NCBI GenBank assembly: GCA_021323395.1
Contig: JAJONL010000001.1
Span: 58,934-122,933, forward strand
Direction of reading: 5' to 3'
Source: Nitrospira sp.
GTDB taxonomy: Bacteria > Nitrospirota > Nitrospiria > Nitrospirales > Nitrospiraceae
Length of the DNA: 64,000 nucleotides
In this document: positions 55,142 through 63,109 of the stretch, piece by piece
Layout of the letters: each line of letters begins with the position of its first letter
Position numbering within the stretch: position 1 is the first letter of the stretch
The notes under the pieces: generated by a model
Told to the model about the DNA's origin: nothing
Seen by the model: only the letters and a program-made list of their open reading frames with translations
The model's database searches: none
Made by a program: the position numbers and the translations under genes

Positions 55142-56032
55142 CTATGCCGTCGTTACTGCAGCCGTCGCCTTAGGGATAAATTCTTTGTAACCGTAACGCT
55201 CTGCCAGATAAGCCTTCGCTTCATCGCTGACATATTCGGTGAACTTGTAGCGATCGTCCTCGACGGTCTTGGCATCTTCCATCACCTTATCCGTGGGAAT
55301 CGCATATTCAATGTTGCAGGACGTATAGGCTTGAATATAGGTAGGGCCGATGTCTCGAGCGATCAACACCGCCTTCTTGATGACGCTTTCCACTCGCCGC
55401 GGGTTATTCGGCACGACCGTGGCAATGTAGGAGCAGCCAGCGACCTTGGCCATCGTGACCATGTCCATTTTTTCGAATTTCTTTCCCAACGGCGCCATCT
55501 TGAGCACTGCGCCTCGCGTCGTCATCCCACTTTCTTGTCCACCGGTGTTGCCATAGACCTCGTTGTCCAGCATGATGGTCGTAAATCGCTCCTTCCGGAA
55601 CCAGGAGTGGAGGACCTGCTGGAACCCGATGTCGGCCGTTCCACCGTCACCCGCGATCACCACCACATCCTTTGGCTTATCTCCGAACCGCAGCCGCAAG
55701 CCCCGCGAGAGGCCACTGGCCACGCCATTTTGGTCGCCATAATTCCCATATACGAACGGAATCGCTGCCTGCGAAATCGCCAATCTGCCGCACCCTGCAG
55801 TCCCGACCGTAATGGTGTCTTCAGGATTCGGGAAGGCAATGATCGCCAAACGAATAAACAGCGTCATGGCACAACCCGCACACATCGGGTGCTCTTCCAG
55901 AATTTCCTTGAAGCTGCCCATTTGCGAGACCGTCGTCTTTTTCCCGAATGGTCCATGTTCGACCATGTCCCGGTATTCCTTCGGCATGAATTGCTCAAAT
56001 CCCGGTGTGAATTTCACATAATCAAGACTCAT
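55142..56032 (-). CDS. 2-oxoacid:ferredoxin oxidoreductase, TPP-binding beta subunit (copy 1)
   Basis: 296 residues from the ATG at 56032 (GTGAGG site). The CAGC motif (HPMCAGCAMT), the TPP-binding VVIAGDGGTADIGFQ and the Mg2+ ligand segment LDNEVYGNTGGQESG identify the beta subunit. With the alpha, gamma and ferredoxin subunits it would reductively carboxylate acetyl-CoA or succinyl-CoA, or run the reverse. Last of three genes in order alpha, beta2, beta1. Whether it serves pyruvate or 2-oxoglutarate cannot be read from the sequence. Confidence 0.9.
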   Translation of the reverse strand: MSLDYVKFTPGFEQFMPKEYRDMVEHGPFGKKTTVSQMGSFKEILEEHPMCAGCAMTLFIRLAIIAFPNPEDTITVGTAGCGRLAISQAAIPFVYGNYGDQNGVASGLSRGLRLRFGDKPKDVVVIAGDGGTADIGFQQVLHSWFRKERFTTIMLDNEVYGNTGGQESGMTTRGAVLKMAPLGKKFEKMDMVTMAKVAGCSYIATVVPNNPRRVESVIKKAVLIARDIGPTYIQAYTSCNIEYAIPTDKVMEDAKTVEDDRYKFTEYVSDEAKAYLAERYGYKEFIPKATAAVTTA

Positions 56033-56084
56033 CTCAAACCTCACTCTTTCTTAGCCGCGCGTGCGGTGGTGATATTGATGCCTC

Positions 56085-56981
56085 TCACGAAACCAATTGC
56101 TTCGCGGCGGCTTTCTTTTCTTTGGCCTTGGCATCGCGCTCAGCCAGAAGCTGCCTCGCTGGCTCGCTGATATATTCCTTGAAGGCAAACCGTTCGGCCG
56201 GTTTCTCGGAATCCCGCATTTCCTGCAGGCCTTCCATGCTGTTCTTACCGATTTCCAGGATGCAGGGCGTGTAGAGCTGAAGATAGGTCGGCCCGATTTC
56301 GCGGGCGATCAAGACCGCATTGCGAACGACCTTCTCGACCAGCGACGGCTTGCTCACCGTGCAGTTGACGACGTAGTGACAGCCGGACTCCCGCGCAATC
56401 TCGGGAAGGCGTACTTTGTCGAAGAGTTTTCCGACCGGAGCCATTTTGGCCACGAAACCCTTTTGCATCAGACCGCTTTCCTGGCCGCCGGTATTGGCGT
56501 ACAGTTCGTTATCGAAGCAAATGGTGGTGAACTTTTCCTGCCGGAACCAGGCCTGCAGCGTCATATCCAAACCGATATCCACCGTCGCGCCATCGCCCGC
56601 AAGCACCACCACATCCTTGATGCGATCCGGGAAACGGACGCTCAACGCCCGCTTGAGCCCTGACGCGATGGCATTCTGGTTTCCGAAGAGGGAGTGAATG
56701 TTATGAACGGCCACCATCGGGAACACGAGACTCGTGCATCCGGTCGAGCCGACCATGACCGTGTCTTCAGGATTGGGGAGCGAAGCCAGGATATAACGAA
56801 ACGCCATGGACTCTGGGCATCCGGCACAGAGCGAATGCTGTTCAATGAGTTCCTTTGACGTGCCGATGTCTTTCCAACCTCGGTCTTCCTTGCCATATGT
56901 AGCCTTGCTGACAAGGTCCTGGTAGTCCGACGGCATGATGTCATACAAATCCGGGGAAATGGTGATGCGTTCTTTACTCAT
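56085..56981 (-). CDS. 2-oxoacid:ferredoxin oxidoreductase, TPP-binding beta subunit (copy 2)
   Basis: 298 residues from the ATG at 56981 with a GGAGA site. Same architecture as the neighbouring copy: HSLCAGCPES, VVLAGDGATVDIGLD and FDNELYANTGGQESGL, then a C-terminal basic helix (RDAKAKEKKAAAKQ). The two copies are clearly diverged and both keep the TPP and metal residues. Two beta genes in one operon is unusual. Either they form two enzymes sharing the alpha subunit, or one multisubunit enzyme uses both. Confidence 0.9.
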   Translation of the reverse strand: MSKERITISPDLYDIMPSDYQDLVSKATYGKEDRGWKDIGTSKELIEQHSLCAGCPESMAFRYILASLPNPEDTVMVGSTGCTSLVFPMVAVHNIHSLFGNQNAIASGLKRALSVRFPDRIKDVVVLAGDGATVDIGLDMTLQAWFRQEKFTTICFDNELYANTGGQESGLMQKGFVAKMAPVGKLFDKVRLPEIARESGCHYVVNCTVSKPSLVEKVVRNAVLIAREIGPTYLQLYTPCILEIGKNSMEGLQEMRDSEKPAERFAFKEYISEPARQLLAERDAKAKEKKAAAKQLVS

Positions 56982-57058
56982 GTCTTTCTCCTCTCAGCCC
57001 TGCTGAGGTTCACTCTGCGGTGATGTGTCGATACTATTTCTAAATGACTCCCTGCCCA

Positions 57059-58264
57059 TCAACCACGGGCGGCGAGAGTAGTAGAGCGAACCCCGAGCGC
57101 ACGCTTAATTTCTTCTACGATAATCTCCGGCGGCATCGTCATGCCACCGCACACCCGCGGACCGGCGACGACACGCTCGCTCCTCGGAATGGTCGCCTTT
57201 ATTTCTTTCGCCATCCAACCGATGACATTGAATTCCGGGACAATGATATGCGTGGCGTGCTTGGTCGCTTCTTTAATTTCCTCTTCCGGCCAGGGCCGGA
57301 GCGTCTTGATCTTTACCAGCCCGACGCGAATCCCTTCATCGGCCAACAGACGGATGGCCTCCCGCCCCTGAGACACGGCCGTGCCGGAGGTGACGATGAG
57401 CACATCGGCGTCGATATCTTCAGTCTCGATCAAACCGTTCAGCCAGGCGATTGTATGCTTTCGCGACCGTTCGGCTGCGGCCCAGATTTCTTGCTGCCAA
57501 CTCGCATGAGTGGCATAACTGATGTAATTACTCTTCATGATGAACGGATCACGCATCATCCGAACCGGCGGACATTCCATGTCCATGCAGGGAACCGGCG
57601 AACGGTAGGGATCATAGGGCGGGAGGCACATGTCGGTCGGTGTCAGGTCGACCACGTCTTTGGTATGTGTGACAAAAAATCCGTCACAGCAGAGCGCCAA
57701 CGGCAAATGGACGTCCGGCTCCTCCGACACCATATAGCCCATCAGAATCCAGTCATAGAAGTCTTGCGCCGTCTCGGCATGCCAGACCAACATCCCCGTC
57801 TGCATGAGATAGGAGATCTCGATGGTATCAGGCTGAATCGATAATGGGGAATTGATGCCGCGGCAGGTCACGATACATTGAATCGGCAGACGAGCGCCGG
57901 CCCACATGGGAAAGTTTTCCATGGCTCGCATGGTTCCCGGTCCGGCCGTCGTCGTGAATACCCGGGCTCCGCCGAATGCGGCTCCCGCGCATTGCGACAT
58001 GACGGCGAATTCACTTTCTCCCCGGAAGTAGTCACCGATATAACCCTCGGCAAACAACTCGCCGATCAAGGCCGCCGCCTCGCTTTGCGGAGTAATCGGA
58101 TAGGCGATCATGACGTCGATGCTGGCGCGCCTGATGGCTTCTTTAATGACTTCACTCCCGGTATAGAACGACGGCGTGCGCGGAGCCTCCCGCATCATGA
58201 TGCGGGGATCCGTAAAAACCTGGTTTTTTTTATTCTTTGTTCCGATGACGGATGTGGGTTCCAT
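57059..58264 (-). CDS. 2-oxoacid:ferredoxin oxidoreductase alpha subunit
   Basis: 401 residues from the ATG at 58264 (GGAGG site). Domain I has GSEVIKEAIRRASIDVMIAY followed by PITPQSEAA, domain II VLIVTSGTAVSQGREAIRLL, and KIKTLRPWPEEEIKEA closes the fold. The substrate-binding YPITP loop is intact. First gene of the operon. No gamma (CoA-binding) or ferredoxin-like delta gene is nearby, so those must be encoded elsewhere. In autotrophic Nitrospirota such enzymes carry the reductive TCA cycle; that link is inferred. Confidence 0.92.
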   Translation of the reverse strand: MEPTSVIGTKNKKNQVFTDPRIMMREAPRTPSFYTGSEVIKEAIRRASIDVMIAYPITPQSEAAALIGELFAEGYIGDYFRGESEFAVMSQCAGAAFGGARVFTTTAGPGTMRAMENFPMWAGARLPIQCIVTCRGINSPLSIQPDTIEISYLMQTGMLVWHAETAQDFYDWILMGYMVSEEPDVHLPLALCCDGFFVTHTKDVVDLTPTDMCLPPYDPYRSPVPCMDMECPPVRMMRDPFIMKSNYISYATHASWQQEIWAAAERSRKHTIAWLNGLIETEDIDADVLIVTSGTAVSQGREAIRLLADEGIRVGLVKIKTLRPWPEEEIKEATKHATHIIVPEFNVIGWMAKEIKATIPRSERVVAGPRVCGGMTMPPEIIVEEIKRALGVRSTTLAARG

Positions 58265-58313
58265 AGCGGGCCTCCTTCAGTCTAAGTGACATTCGCGCAG
58301 ACACCTGCCGTGA

Positions 58314-58634
58314 TTACGCGCTGAATGAACTGCCGCATCCACAGGTCGTCTTCGCTTGGGGATTCTTGATCGCGAAGCCAGAGCCCTGCACACTATCTAC
58401 ATAATCGACTTCACAGCCGTTCAGCAGCGGAGCGCTTTGTGAATCCATGATTACTTTCACATCACCCTTTTCAATGACCGTATCGTCATCACTCATCTTG
58501 GATTCGAAAGCCATTCCGTACTGATACCCGTGACAGCCTCCACCCTTCACGTACACGCGTAAACCGAGAGTATCCTTTTCCTCGAGCATCAACTCCCGAA
58601 TCTTTTCCTCAGCCATTGCCGTAATAGTGATCAT
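58314..58634 (-). CDS. erpA: Iron-sulfur cluster insertion protein (ErpA/IscA A-type)
   Basis: 106 residues from the ATG at 58634, after a GGGATAA site. The three cluster-binding cysteines are present: GGGCHGYQYGM and the C-terminal TTCGCGSSF. A-type carriers hand Fe-S clusters to apoproteins; the oxidoreductase genes 50 bases downstream code for such enzymes or their partners. ErpA versus IscA cannot be separated with certainty. The upstream region has promoter-leader copy 2. Confidence 0.88.
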   Translation of the reverse strand: MITITAMAEEKIRELMLEEKDTLGLRVYVKGGGCHGYQYGMAFESKMSDDDTVIEKGDVKVIMDSQSAPLLNGCEVDYVDSVQGSGFAIKNPQAKTTCGCGSSFSA

Positions 58635-58795
58635 AACGTTATCCCTTCTACCGCTATATGGACCAAATAGACTGTTCAACTAATCACTGGTGAGAGATGT
58701 TCTCTGCCGGAAGCGATCATCGCTCCGTACAAGGAGAAGCCATCAACGGTCTGCGCAGGACACTCTGGCGTAGGAAGCGACGAAGAACTGGACAA

Positions 58796-58896
58796 TCAGT
58801 CGCGCGGGAAAGAAACAGGAAGCGCGAGGGAGCGAACAGTCGGCGGAGCTTGACACGTCATAGGTTCAAGCTAAGCGCTATAGCGTTCATAGTCAA
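58796..58896 (-). promoter_or_regulatory. Promoter-leader module, copy 2 (before erpA and the oxidoreductase genes)
   Basis: Minus strand TTGACT (58891-58896), 17-base spacer, TAGCTT (58868-58873), six bases, then ATGACGT from 58861. A possible leaderless 21-codon peptide (MTCQAPPTVRSLAL...) ends at 58796. About 160 bases of leader then precede erpA. Sequence and layout match copy 1. Confidence 0.6.
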
Positions 58897-58903
58897 GCGC
58901 TAT
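58873..58903 (-). promoter_or_regulatory. Paired AAGCGCTAT sites over the erpA promoter
   Basis: AAGCGCTAT at 58873-58881 and 58895-58903, 22 bases apart; the core AGCGCT is itself palindromic. The pair overlaps the -35 box and the spacer, a usual place for a repressor. Not present in the other two module copies. Confidence 0.4.
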
Positions 58904-58977
58904 TGAGGCCTATGTCAGAGCTCGGTAGTGAGTGAGACGTGAGACCAACAAGCACAGCAACGGGGCGCCGCTCCCGC

Positions 58978-59160
58978 TCAGGCCTGCGAGGCTGCTCCAA
59001 TCGGCACAGGCTTCTCCTGTGGAGCAGTCTGCGTTGAGAGTTTCAGGGCTTGGATGGTTCGCGCCACGTCCTCTTCAGTGGATCCAAAGCGATCCCCCAT
59101 CACCTTAATGGCCTGATTGATCGCCCTCGTCATGTTCGCAATTCTCTCTTCCTGTGACAT
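58978..59160 (-). CDS. Small hypothetical protein
   Basis: 60 residues from the ATG at 59160, with an AAAAGGAGAAGC site. Predicted helices (EERIANMTRAINQAIKVMGD and TEEDVARTIQALKL) with a short polar tail. Not recognised. A single small gene upstream of the erpA region. Confidence 0.6.
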   Translation of the reverse strand: MSQEERIANMTRAINQAIKVMGDRFGSTEEDVARTIQALKLSTQTAPQEKPVPIGAASQA

Positions 59161-59317
59161 GCTTCTCCTTTTGATTTTTCGCTTCTCCCTGCTGGGGTTC
59201 TCGTACGGCCAAAGTCAACGATTCACACGTCCGCTATCCAGTGCCGTGCGGACAAATGCCACACCCTTGCCGGTCATACACCAAAAATCTTTCGATATGT
59301 CGACACAACTCTCTCCA

Positions 59318-59485
59318 TCACCAGACGCGGGCCGGTCGCCTAGTGATGACATGAACCACCATTAACACCATACCGCCCATCGTAAAGAACCAGTAAATCT
59401 GAGCCGGCATCTCGATCATTCCTGTCCAATTGAAAAGCCAGACCACGAGACCAAGCGTCAGACACATGAGGGCGGCATTCAGCAT
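59318..59485 (-). CDS. 55-residue membrane protein
   Basis: Too short for usual ORF lists. ATG at 59485 follows an AAGGGG site by seven bases; TGA at 59318-59320. Two hydrophobic helices (LNAALMCLTLGLVVWLFNW and IYWFFTMGGMVLMVVHVI) separated by TGMIEMPAQ, with an Arg-rich end (RRPARVW). Similar two-helix micro-proteins are common and uncharacterised. Confidence 0.65.
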   Translation of the reverse strand: MLNAALMCLTLGLVVWLFNWTGMIEMPAQIYWFFTMGGMVLMVVHVITRRPARVW

Positions 59486-59736
59486 GACAAAACCCCTTAG
59501 TTGTTTCCAGCCAGCATCACTTCTACCGGTCGAGATAATGGCAACACTGATTCCTGTGTGTAGTGACTTCGAGGTCGTACGATTGATCCTCGGGGCAGAT
59601 CAGCAGCCCAAGGGCATACGGCGATAGGAATACTCGGCGCAACAATCGACACAAGACATAGCATTGACTATCGTTTGATCGTTCTTCGTTTAGTTCACTA
59701 CCTCAACAGCCTGTCGTTACTCGCCTCTCACACCCA
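59486..59736. other. Intergenic, nothing recognised
   Basis: About 250 AT-richer bases with only short, interrupted frames. It should hold the promoter of the 55-residue membrane protein gene on the minus strand, but no strong match was seen. Confidence 0.4.
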
Positions 59737-59925
59737 CTAACATGAGGCAACGGCTAAATGAGCCCACGTAGCGCGCGGCTCCAAATGCCACTGGCGGTGA
59801 ATATCGATGAGGGAATCGATGACCGCGCCACATTGACGGCAGCCCCACCCATAGGCCATGCTTCCACTCACGATGTCCTTCATCTTGATCATCATCATAG
59901 GACCGTAACAGCGCGGACATCTCAT
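59737..59925 (-). CDS. Small zinc-ribbon protein
   Basis: 62 residues from the ATG at 59925 with a GGAGAG site; an ATG at 59937 is an alternative. CPRC and CRQCG pairs about 30 residues apart (RCPRCYGPMMMIKMKD, GWGCRQCGAVID) form a zinc ribbon. The C-terminus is His/Trp-rich. It overlaps nothing and lies after the mlaC gene on the same strand. Role unknown. Confidence 0.65.
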   Translation of the reverse strand: MRCPRCYGPMMMIKMKDIVSGSMAYGWGCRQCGAVIDSLIDIHRQWHLEPRATWAHLAVASC

Positions 59926-59977
59926 TGCTCTCTCCATATACCCATGGCCACTGCTAACCTTGCCGGATGGCCACAAT

Positions 59978-60655
59978 TCATGAACCACTCTTCTCAAACA
60001 GCTTCACGATCAGCGTCTTTGCTTTGATTCTTTCCATCAATTGCGCACATGAGGCTTCACGAATAATACTCGCAAATTGGGCATGATAACTTCCCACGAG
60101 GCTGGCTCCATCCATAACGGCGTCATACACCAACCAACGTCCGTCCTGGCTTAGCAGCCGGAAATCGATAAACGTGTCGACCTTATCCCCGACGAGCCTG
60201 GTCTTGACTTCTGCAAAGCCTGATTCTCGTCGCTCCGAAAGATAACTAATACGTTCTCCGGAATACTCAACCATCCGGTTTGCAAGAGCATCGCGAAGTA
60301 ACTGCACGAAAAGCCCGACATATTCCCGCCGCGCGACATCACTTAATTGTGCCCAGGATGGCCCCAGCGACCGCTTTGCCATATCCTCGTAATGCACCCG
60401 GTGCCGGATCACTTGTTCGATCTCCCAGCGCCGCGCTTCAAAACGGCCGGGGTCTTTGAGTTCTTTCAGGATATACAAAAGGTCGGTGACCGTGCCCTTC
60501 ACAGCCTCGGTCGGTCCCGGTTCAGGCCATGCCGAGTTCGCCGGAGTCAGGCTAATGAAACATGTCACTATGGCCACCGGCACCACTTTCCACCAACGCC
60601 TGAGTCGTGAGCTACAGCCTTGCGCTCTCCCCGCTCTCTCGCCGGTGTCTGCCAT
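59978..60655 (-). CDS. mlaC: MlaC-like periplasmic phospholipid-binding protein (second copy)
   Basis: 225 residues from the ATG at 60655 (GAAGGGA site); the frame is open upstream to 60730. Signal peptide near 20-45 (VPVAIVTCFISLTPANSAWP). Family blocks RHRVHYEDMAKRSLGPSWAQ, RREYVGLFVQLLRD and WLVYDAVMDGASLVGSYHAQ. It resembles the MlaC at 26 kb along its whole length, including the LLYILKELKDPGR segment, so the two are paralogues. No other Mla gene adjoins it. Confidence 0.87.
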   Translation of the reverse strand: MADTGERAGRAQGCSSRLRRWWKVVPVAIVTCFISLTPANSAWPEPGPTEAVKGTVTDLLYILKELKDPGRFEARRWEIEQVIRHRVHYEDMAKRSLGPSWAQLSDVARREYVGLFVQLLRDALANRMVEYSGERISYLSERRESGFAEVKTRLVGDKVDTFIDFRLLSQDGRWLVYDAVMDGASLVGSYHAQFASIIREASCAQLMERIKAKTLIVKLFEKSGS

Positions 60656-60777
60656 ACGATCGTCCCTTCTCATCATGAGGTCTACAGTTCGAATCTTATG
60701 ACAGCACGGGTTTCTCGCCTGCGTGGTCATCCTTCATGATTGCATTGACAATGCTCCGATGCACCGTCAAGCTCGCG

Positions 60778-61074
60778 CTATGACCCACTCGTGCAAAGCC
60801 GATCCATGATCCTGCCATAAATATAGTGCGGCAAGATGTGTCTGGTCAGCAATTCTTCTCGGTCGCGATACGGCCGACCCTCCACAATCTTCTTCGCGTA
60901 GTGCTCCCCGATACCGGTCAGTGATTTCAGCCGATGAAGATGAGCGGTGTTAATGTCTAACGCCATGTCACGGGTGGCTCGCACAGGAATTTCATCGGCC
61001 TCTTGGACGCTCCGTTCACCCAACGCCCCACGTCGGCCGGCCGACCTTGATCGAACACTGTGCTCCATTCGCAT
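60778..61074 (-). CDS. Helix-hairpin-helix protein (ComEA-like domain)
   Basis: 98 residues from the ATG at 61074, after an AGAGGGG site; shorter starts at 61068 or 60966 are possible. LDINTAHLHRLKSLTGIGEH followed by YAKKIVEGRPYRDREELL is a tandem HhH motif as in ComEA, which binds DNA non-specifically. There is no signal peptide or membrane anchor, so it is unlike true ComEA. Its start lies inside the upstream small gene in another frame. Confidence 0.75.
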   Translation of the reverse strand: MRMEHSVRSRSAGRRGALGERSVQEADEIPVRATRDMALDINTAHLHRLKSLTGIGEHYAKKIVEGRPYRDREELLTRHILPHYIYGRIMDRLCTSGS

Positions 61075-61195
61075 AAAACCCCTCTTCTTGCCCGATGATC
61101 ACCTCGCGGATTCCTGCACGGCCAAGGTAGATGCGCCAGTACCGAGTGACCCAATCGGATCGCTCTTGGGCCGCGTAACACCCCGCTGCTGCCAT
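61016..61195 (-). CDS. Small hypothetical protein overlapping the HhH gene
   Basis: 59 residues from the ATG at 61195, six bases after an AAGGGG site that directly follows the previous stop. Coding-like sequence (ERSDWVTRYWRIYLGRAGIR, GFYANGAQCSIKVG). It overlaps the HhH start by 59 bases in another frame. Not recognised; may be real or a remnant. Confidence 0.42.
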   Translation of the reverse strand: MAAAGCYAAQERSDWVTRYWRIYLGRAGIREVIIGQEEGFYANGAQCSIKVGRPTWGVG

Positions 61196-61206
61196 GGGCA
61201 ACCCCT

Positions 61207-61494
61207 TTAGCGGCCGGGTACAGCTTGCATCGAAGCTCGGCCAGACTCATCGCGTTGACAACTCTGTTCAGCGATTAACCGTTGCCCAGGAGTTGAAACT
61301 TGAGGGATTCTCGCCATACAAACCGTTAACGTATCCTCCACGGCTCCGGAGGCGACCACCTCGGTTCGAGTCGGTGCGACGATTGTGGCAAGCTTCTGAT
61401 CCGCCGCTTGAACGGTCAATGGCAGTACGATCCCCCCAGCGATAGCAAGTACGAAATAGAGCGACATGATGCTGACCGTTTGATGTGTGTGCAT
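61207..61494 (-). CDS. Small secreted hypothetical protein
   Basis: 95 residues from the ATG at 61494, eight bases after GGAGG. Signal peptide IMSLYFVLAIAGGIVLPLTV, cleavage near QAAD. The mature part is short with two cysteines (TVCMARI, EQSCQRD), possibly one disulfide. The upstream extension to 61653 has no start support. First of a row of small minus-strand genes. Confidence 0.65.
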   Translation of the reverse strand: MHTHQTVSIMSLYFVLAIAGGIVLPLTVQAADQKLATIVAPTRTEVVASGAVEDTLTVCMARIPQVSTPGQRLIAEQSCQRDESGRASMQAVPGR

Positions 61495-62428
61495 GAAATA
61501 GACCTCCGTTATGAAAGGCTGCGTCGTAAGAGAAGGACTAGTGACTTTTTGCCGGTAACACGTAGTCATGCAGAAAGGTATATAGGGACGACCATGAGTG
61601 TAGTTCCACAGAAGCAAATTGCTGCTGCACCGAGTAAGTGATGTGAGGCCCATGTAAGAGCCGCTTCTGTGCTCATCTTCATCCTCTATGATCGGGCATG
61701 CCGAGCTTCAAGCCTGGTGTCGGCCTGGAAATGCGCCACTCCTAAACCCGTTCATGTAAACATCCTTCGACGCGAGCCGCATATCCCAAACACATGCTCT
61801 GCATGTATGGATCGACTGGTCGGCCCGTGATGGAGATCGCAGCGGCATGAACATGCCGACACGGTCGTCTCGTGGCGACGAAGCGGCGGAGACTTGAGAC
61901 TTGCGCGCGCATCAACGAAGGAAGAGACGCGCGCGAAGGGGAAAGCCAGCGAGGCTCAGTACGTCATGGTTCTACCCTATAGAGGGCCGGCTCTACTGTC
62001 AATGTCTCGCATTGCTGCAATCGATGCAAAGGCACGATTGTACGTGGCAATAATTTATTATCTCCTTCTCCCGGTTGTTCCACTCCGATCCCTCTCCGTT
62101 ATGGTTCAATGGCGTCCGGCGACAGAGTACTCTCCAAGCGGGTACTGAACAGGCTCGGATGATTTATAGTCACTGGTGGATAAACCAGTTCGTTGTTGTG
62201 TGCTAGAGTCTGGCCTAAACTTCCTACCAAGTCCTTACACCGCCGCGCATCAATTCGTGCTTGTTCGTCCCATTGTCAGCAGACTCAATCGCGACGCTTT
62301 CTAACGTCAAATCTCGCGCCTCAAACATCTGCCTCTGTAGTGGTTATCCACCTGTGCGGGACCAGCACTGAATCCTAAGAAAGCACGATTGACGGGCTGC
62401 TTATAGGACGGACGGGCGGAACTCGAAG
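61495..62428. other. Long non-coding stretch with the third promoter-leader copy
   Basis: About 930 bases between ung and the secreted-protein gene. No supported gene. The third promoter-leader copy (61961-62002) points towards the minus-strand genes. Two longer plus-strand frames here lack ribosome sites and family features. A non-coding RNA is possible but not shown. Confidence 0.45.
61961..62002 (-). promoter_or_regulatory. Promoter-leader module, copy 3
   Basis: Minus strand TTGACA (61997-62002), 17-base spacer, TAGGGT (61974-61979), six bases, then ATGACGT from 61967. The leader after it is related to the other two, but the mini-ORF stops after three codons (ATG ACG TAC TGA). The next gene start on this strand is at 61494, about 470 bases on. 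Confidence 0.6.
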
Positions 62429-63109
62429 TCAGATATCTGGGATCTGCCAATCAATCGGCGGGAGGGCCACCTCGATAAGCGCGTGATTCGTATGCGAAAA
62501 ACAGCGGCATCCAAAAAATTTCCTTACCGAGAGGGGCGACGGATGGGCACAGGTAATCACCACATGGTGTGCGTTGGTGATCAGCGATCGTTTCTTCTTG
62601 GCCTCCCTCCCCCAAAGAATAAATACCACCCGAGTCGGCTTGGTATTGACGAGCCCGATGATGTGATCAGTCATGAGTTCCCACCCCCGCCCCCGATGGG
62701 AGTAGGGCGCGTGCGCCCGAACCGTCAATACTGCATTCAACATGAGCACTCCCTGGCGGGCCCAAGGTTCCAGGCATCCATTGTTTGGCGTCCGACATCC
62801 GACATCGTCACGGAGTTCGCGAAAGATGTTTTTGAGTGAAGGTGGTAAAGATCGGATATGAGACTGCACGGAAAAACACAGACCGTGCGCGATGCCAGGC
62901 GTGTGATAGGGATCTTGGCCGAGAAGCAAAACCTTGACCCTGTCATAGGGGGTCACTTGCAGAGCTCGGAAGACGTCTTCACGCGGAGGCAAGACCATCT
63001 GCCCTTCTGCCACTTCCTCTTCTAAGAAGATATCAAGGGCATGATAAACGGTCCTGATCGCCTCCGTCTCGAGCAATTGCATCCAGGCTGATGGAATCGG
63101 GGGCAGCAT
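62429..63109 (-). CDS. ung: Uracil-DNA glycosylase, family 1
   Basis: 226 residues from the ATG at 63109; the frame is open back to 63223. The water-activating loop LLLGQDPYHTPGIAHGL and the DNA-intercalating CAHPSPLSVRKFF loop (HPSPLS) are both intact, as is the LNAVLTVRAHAPYSHRGRGW block. It removes uracil from DNA in the cytoplasm as the first step of base-excision repair. The gene stands alone next to the rRNA operon. Confidence 0.95.
   Translation of the reverse strand: MLPPIPSAWMQLLETEAIRTVYHALDIFLEEEVAEGQMVLPPREDVFRALQVTPYDRVKVLLLGQDPYHTPGIAHGLCFSVQSHIRSLPPSLKNIFRELRDDVGCRTPNNGCLEPWARQGVLMLNAVLTVRAHAPYSHRGRGWELMTDHIIGLVNTKPTRVVFILWGREAKKKRSLITNAHHVVITCAHPSPLSVRKFFGCRCFSHTNHALIEVALPPIDWQIPDI

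Noticed and set aside
61894..62148. 84-codon plus-strand frame
   Set aside because: Lies across the third promoter-leader copy, with no ribosome site or homology pattern.
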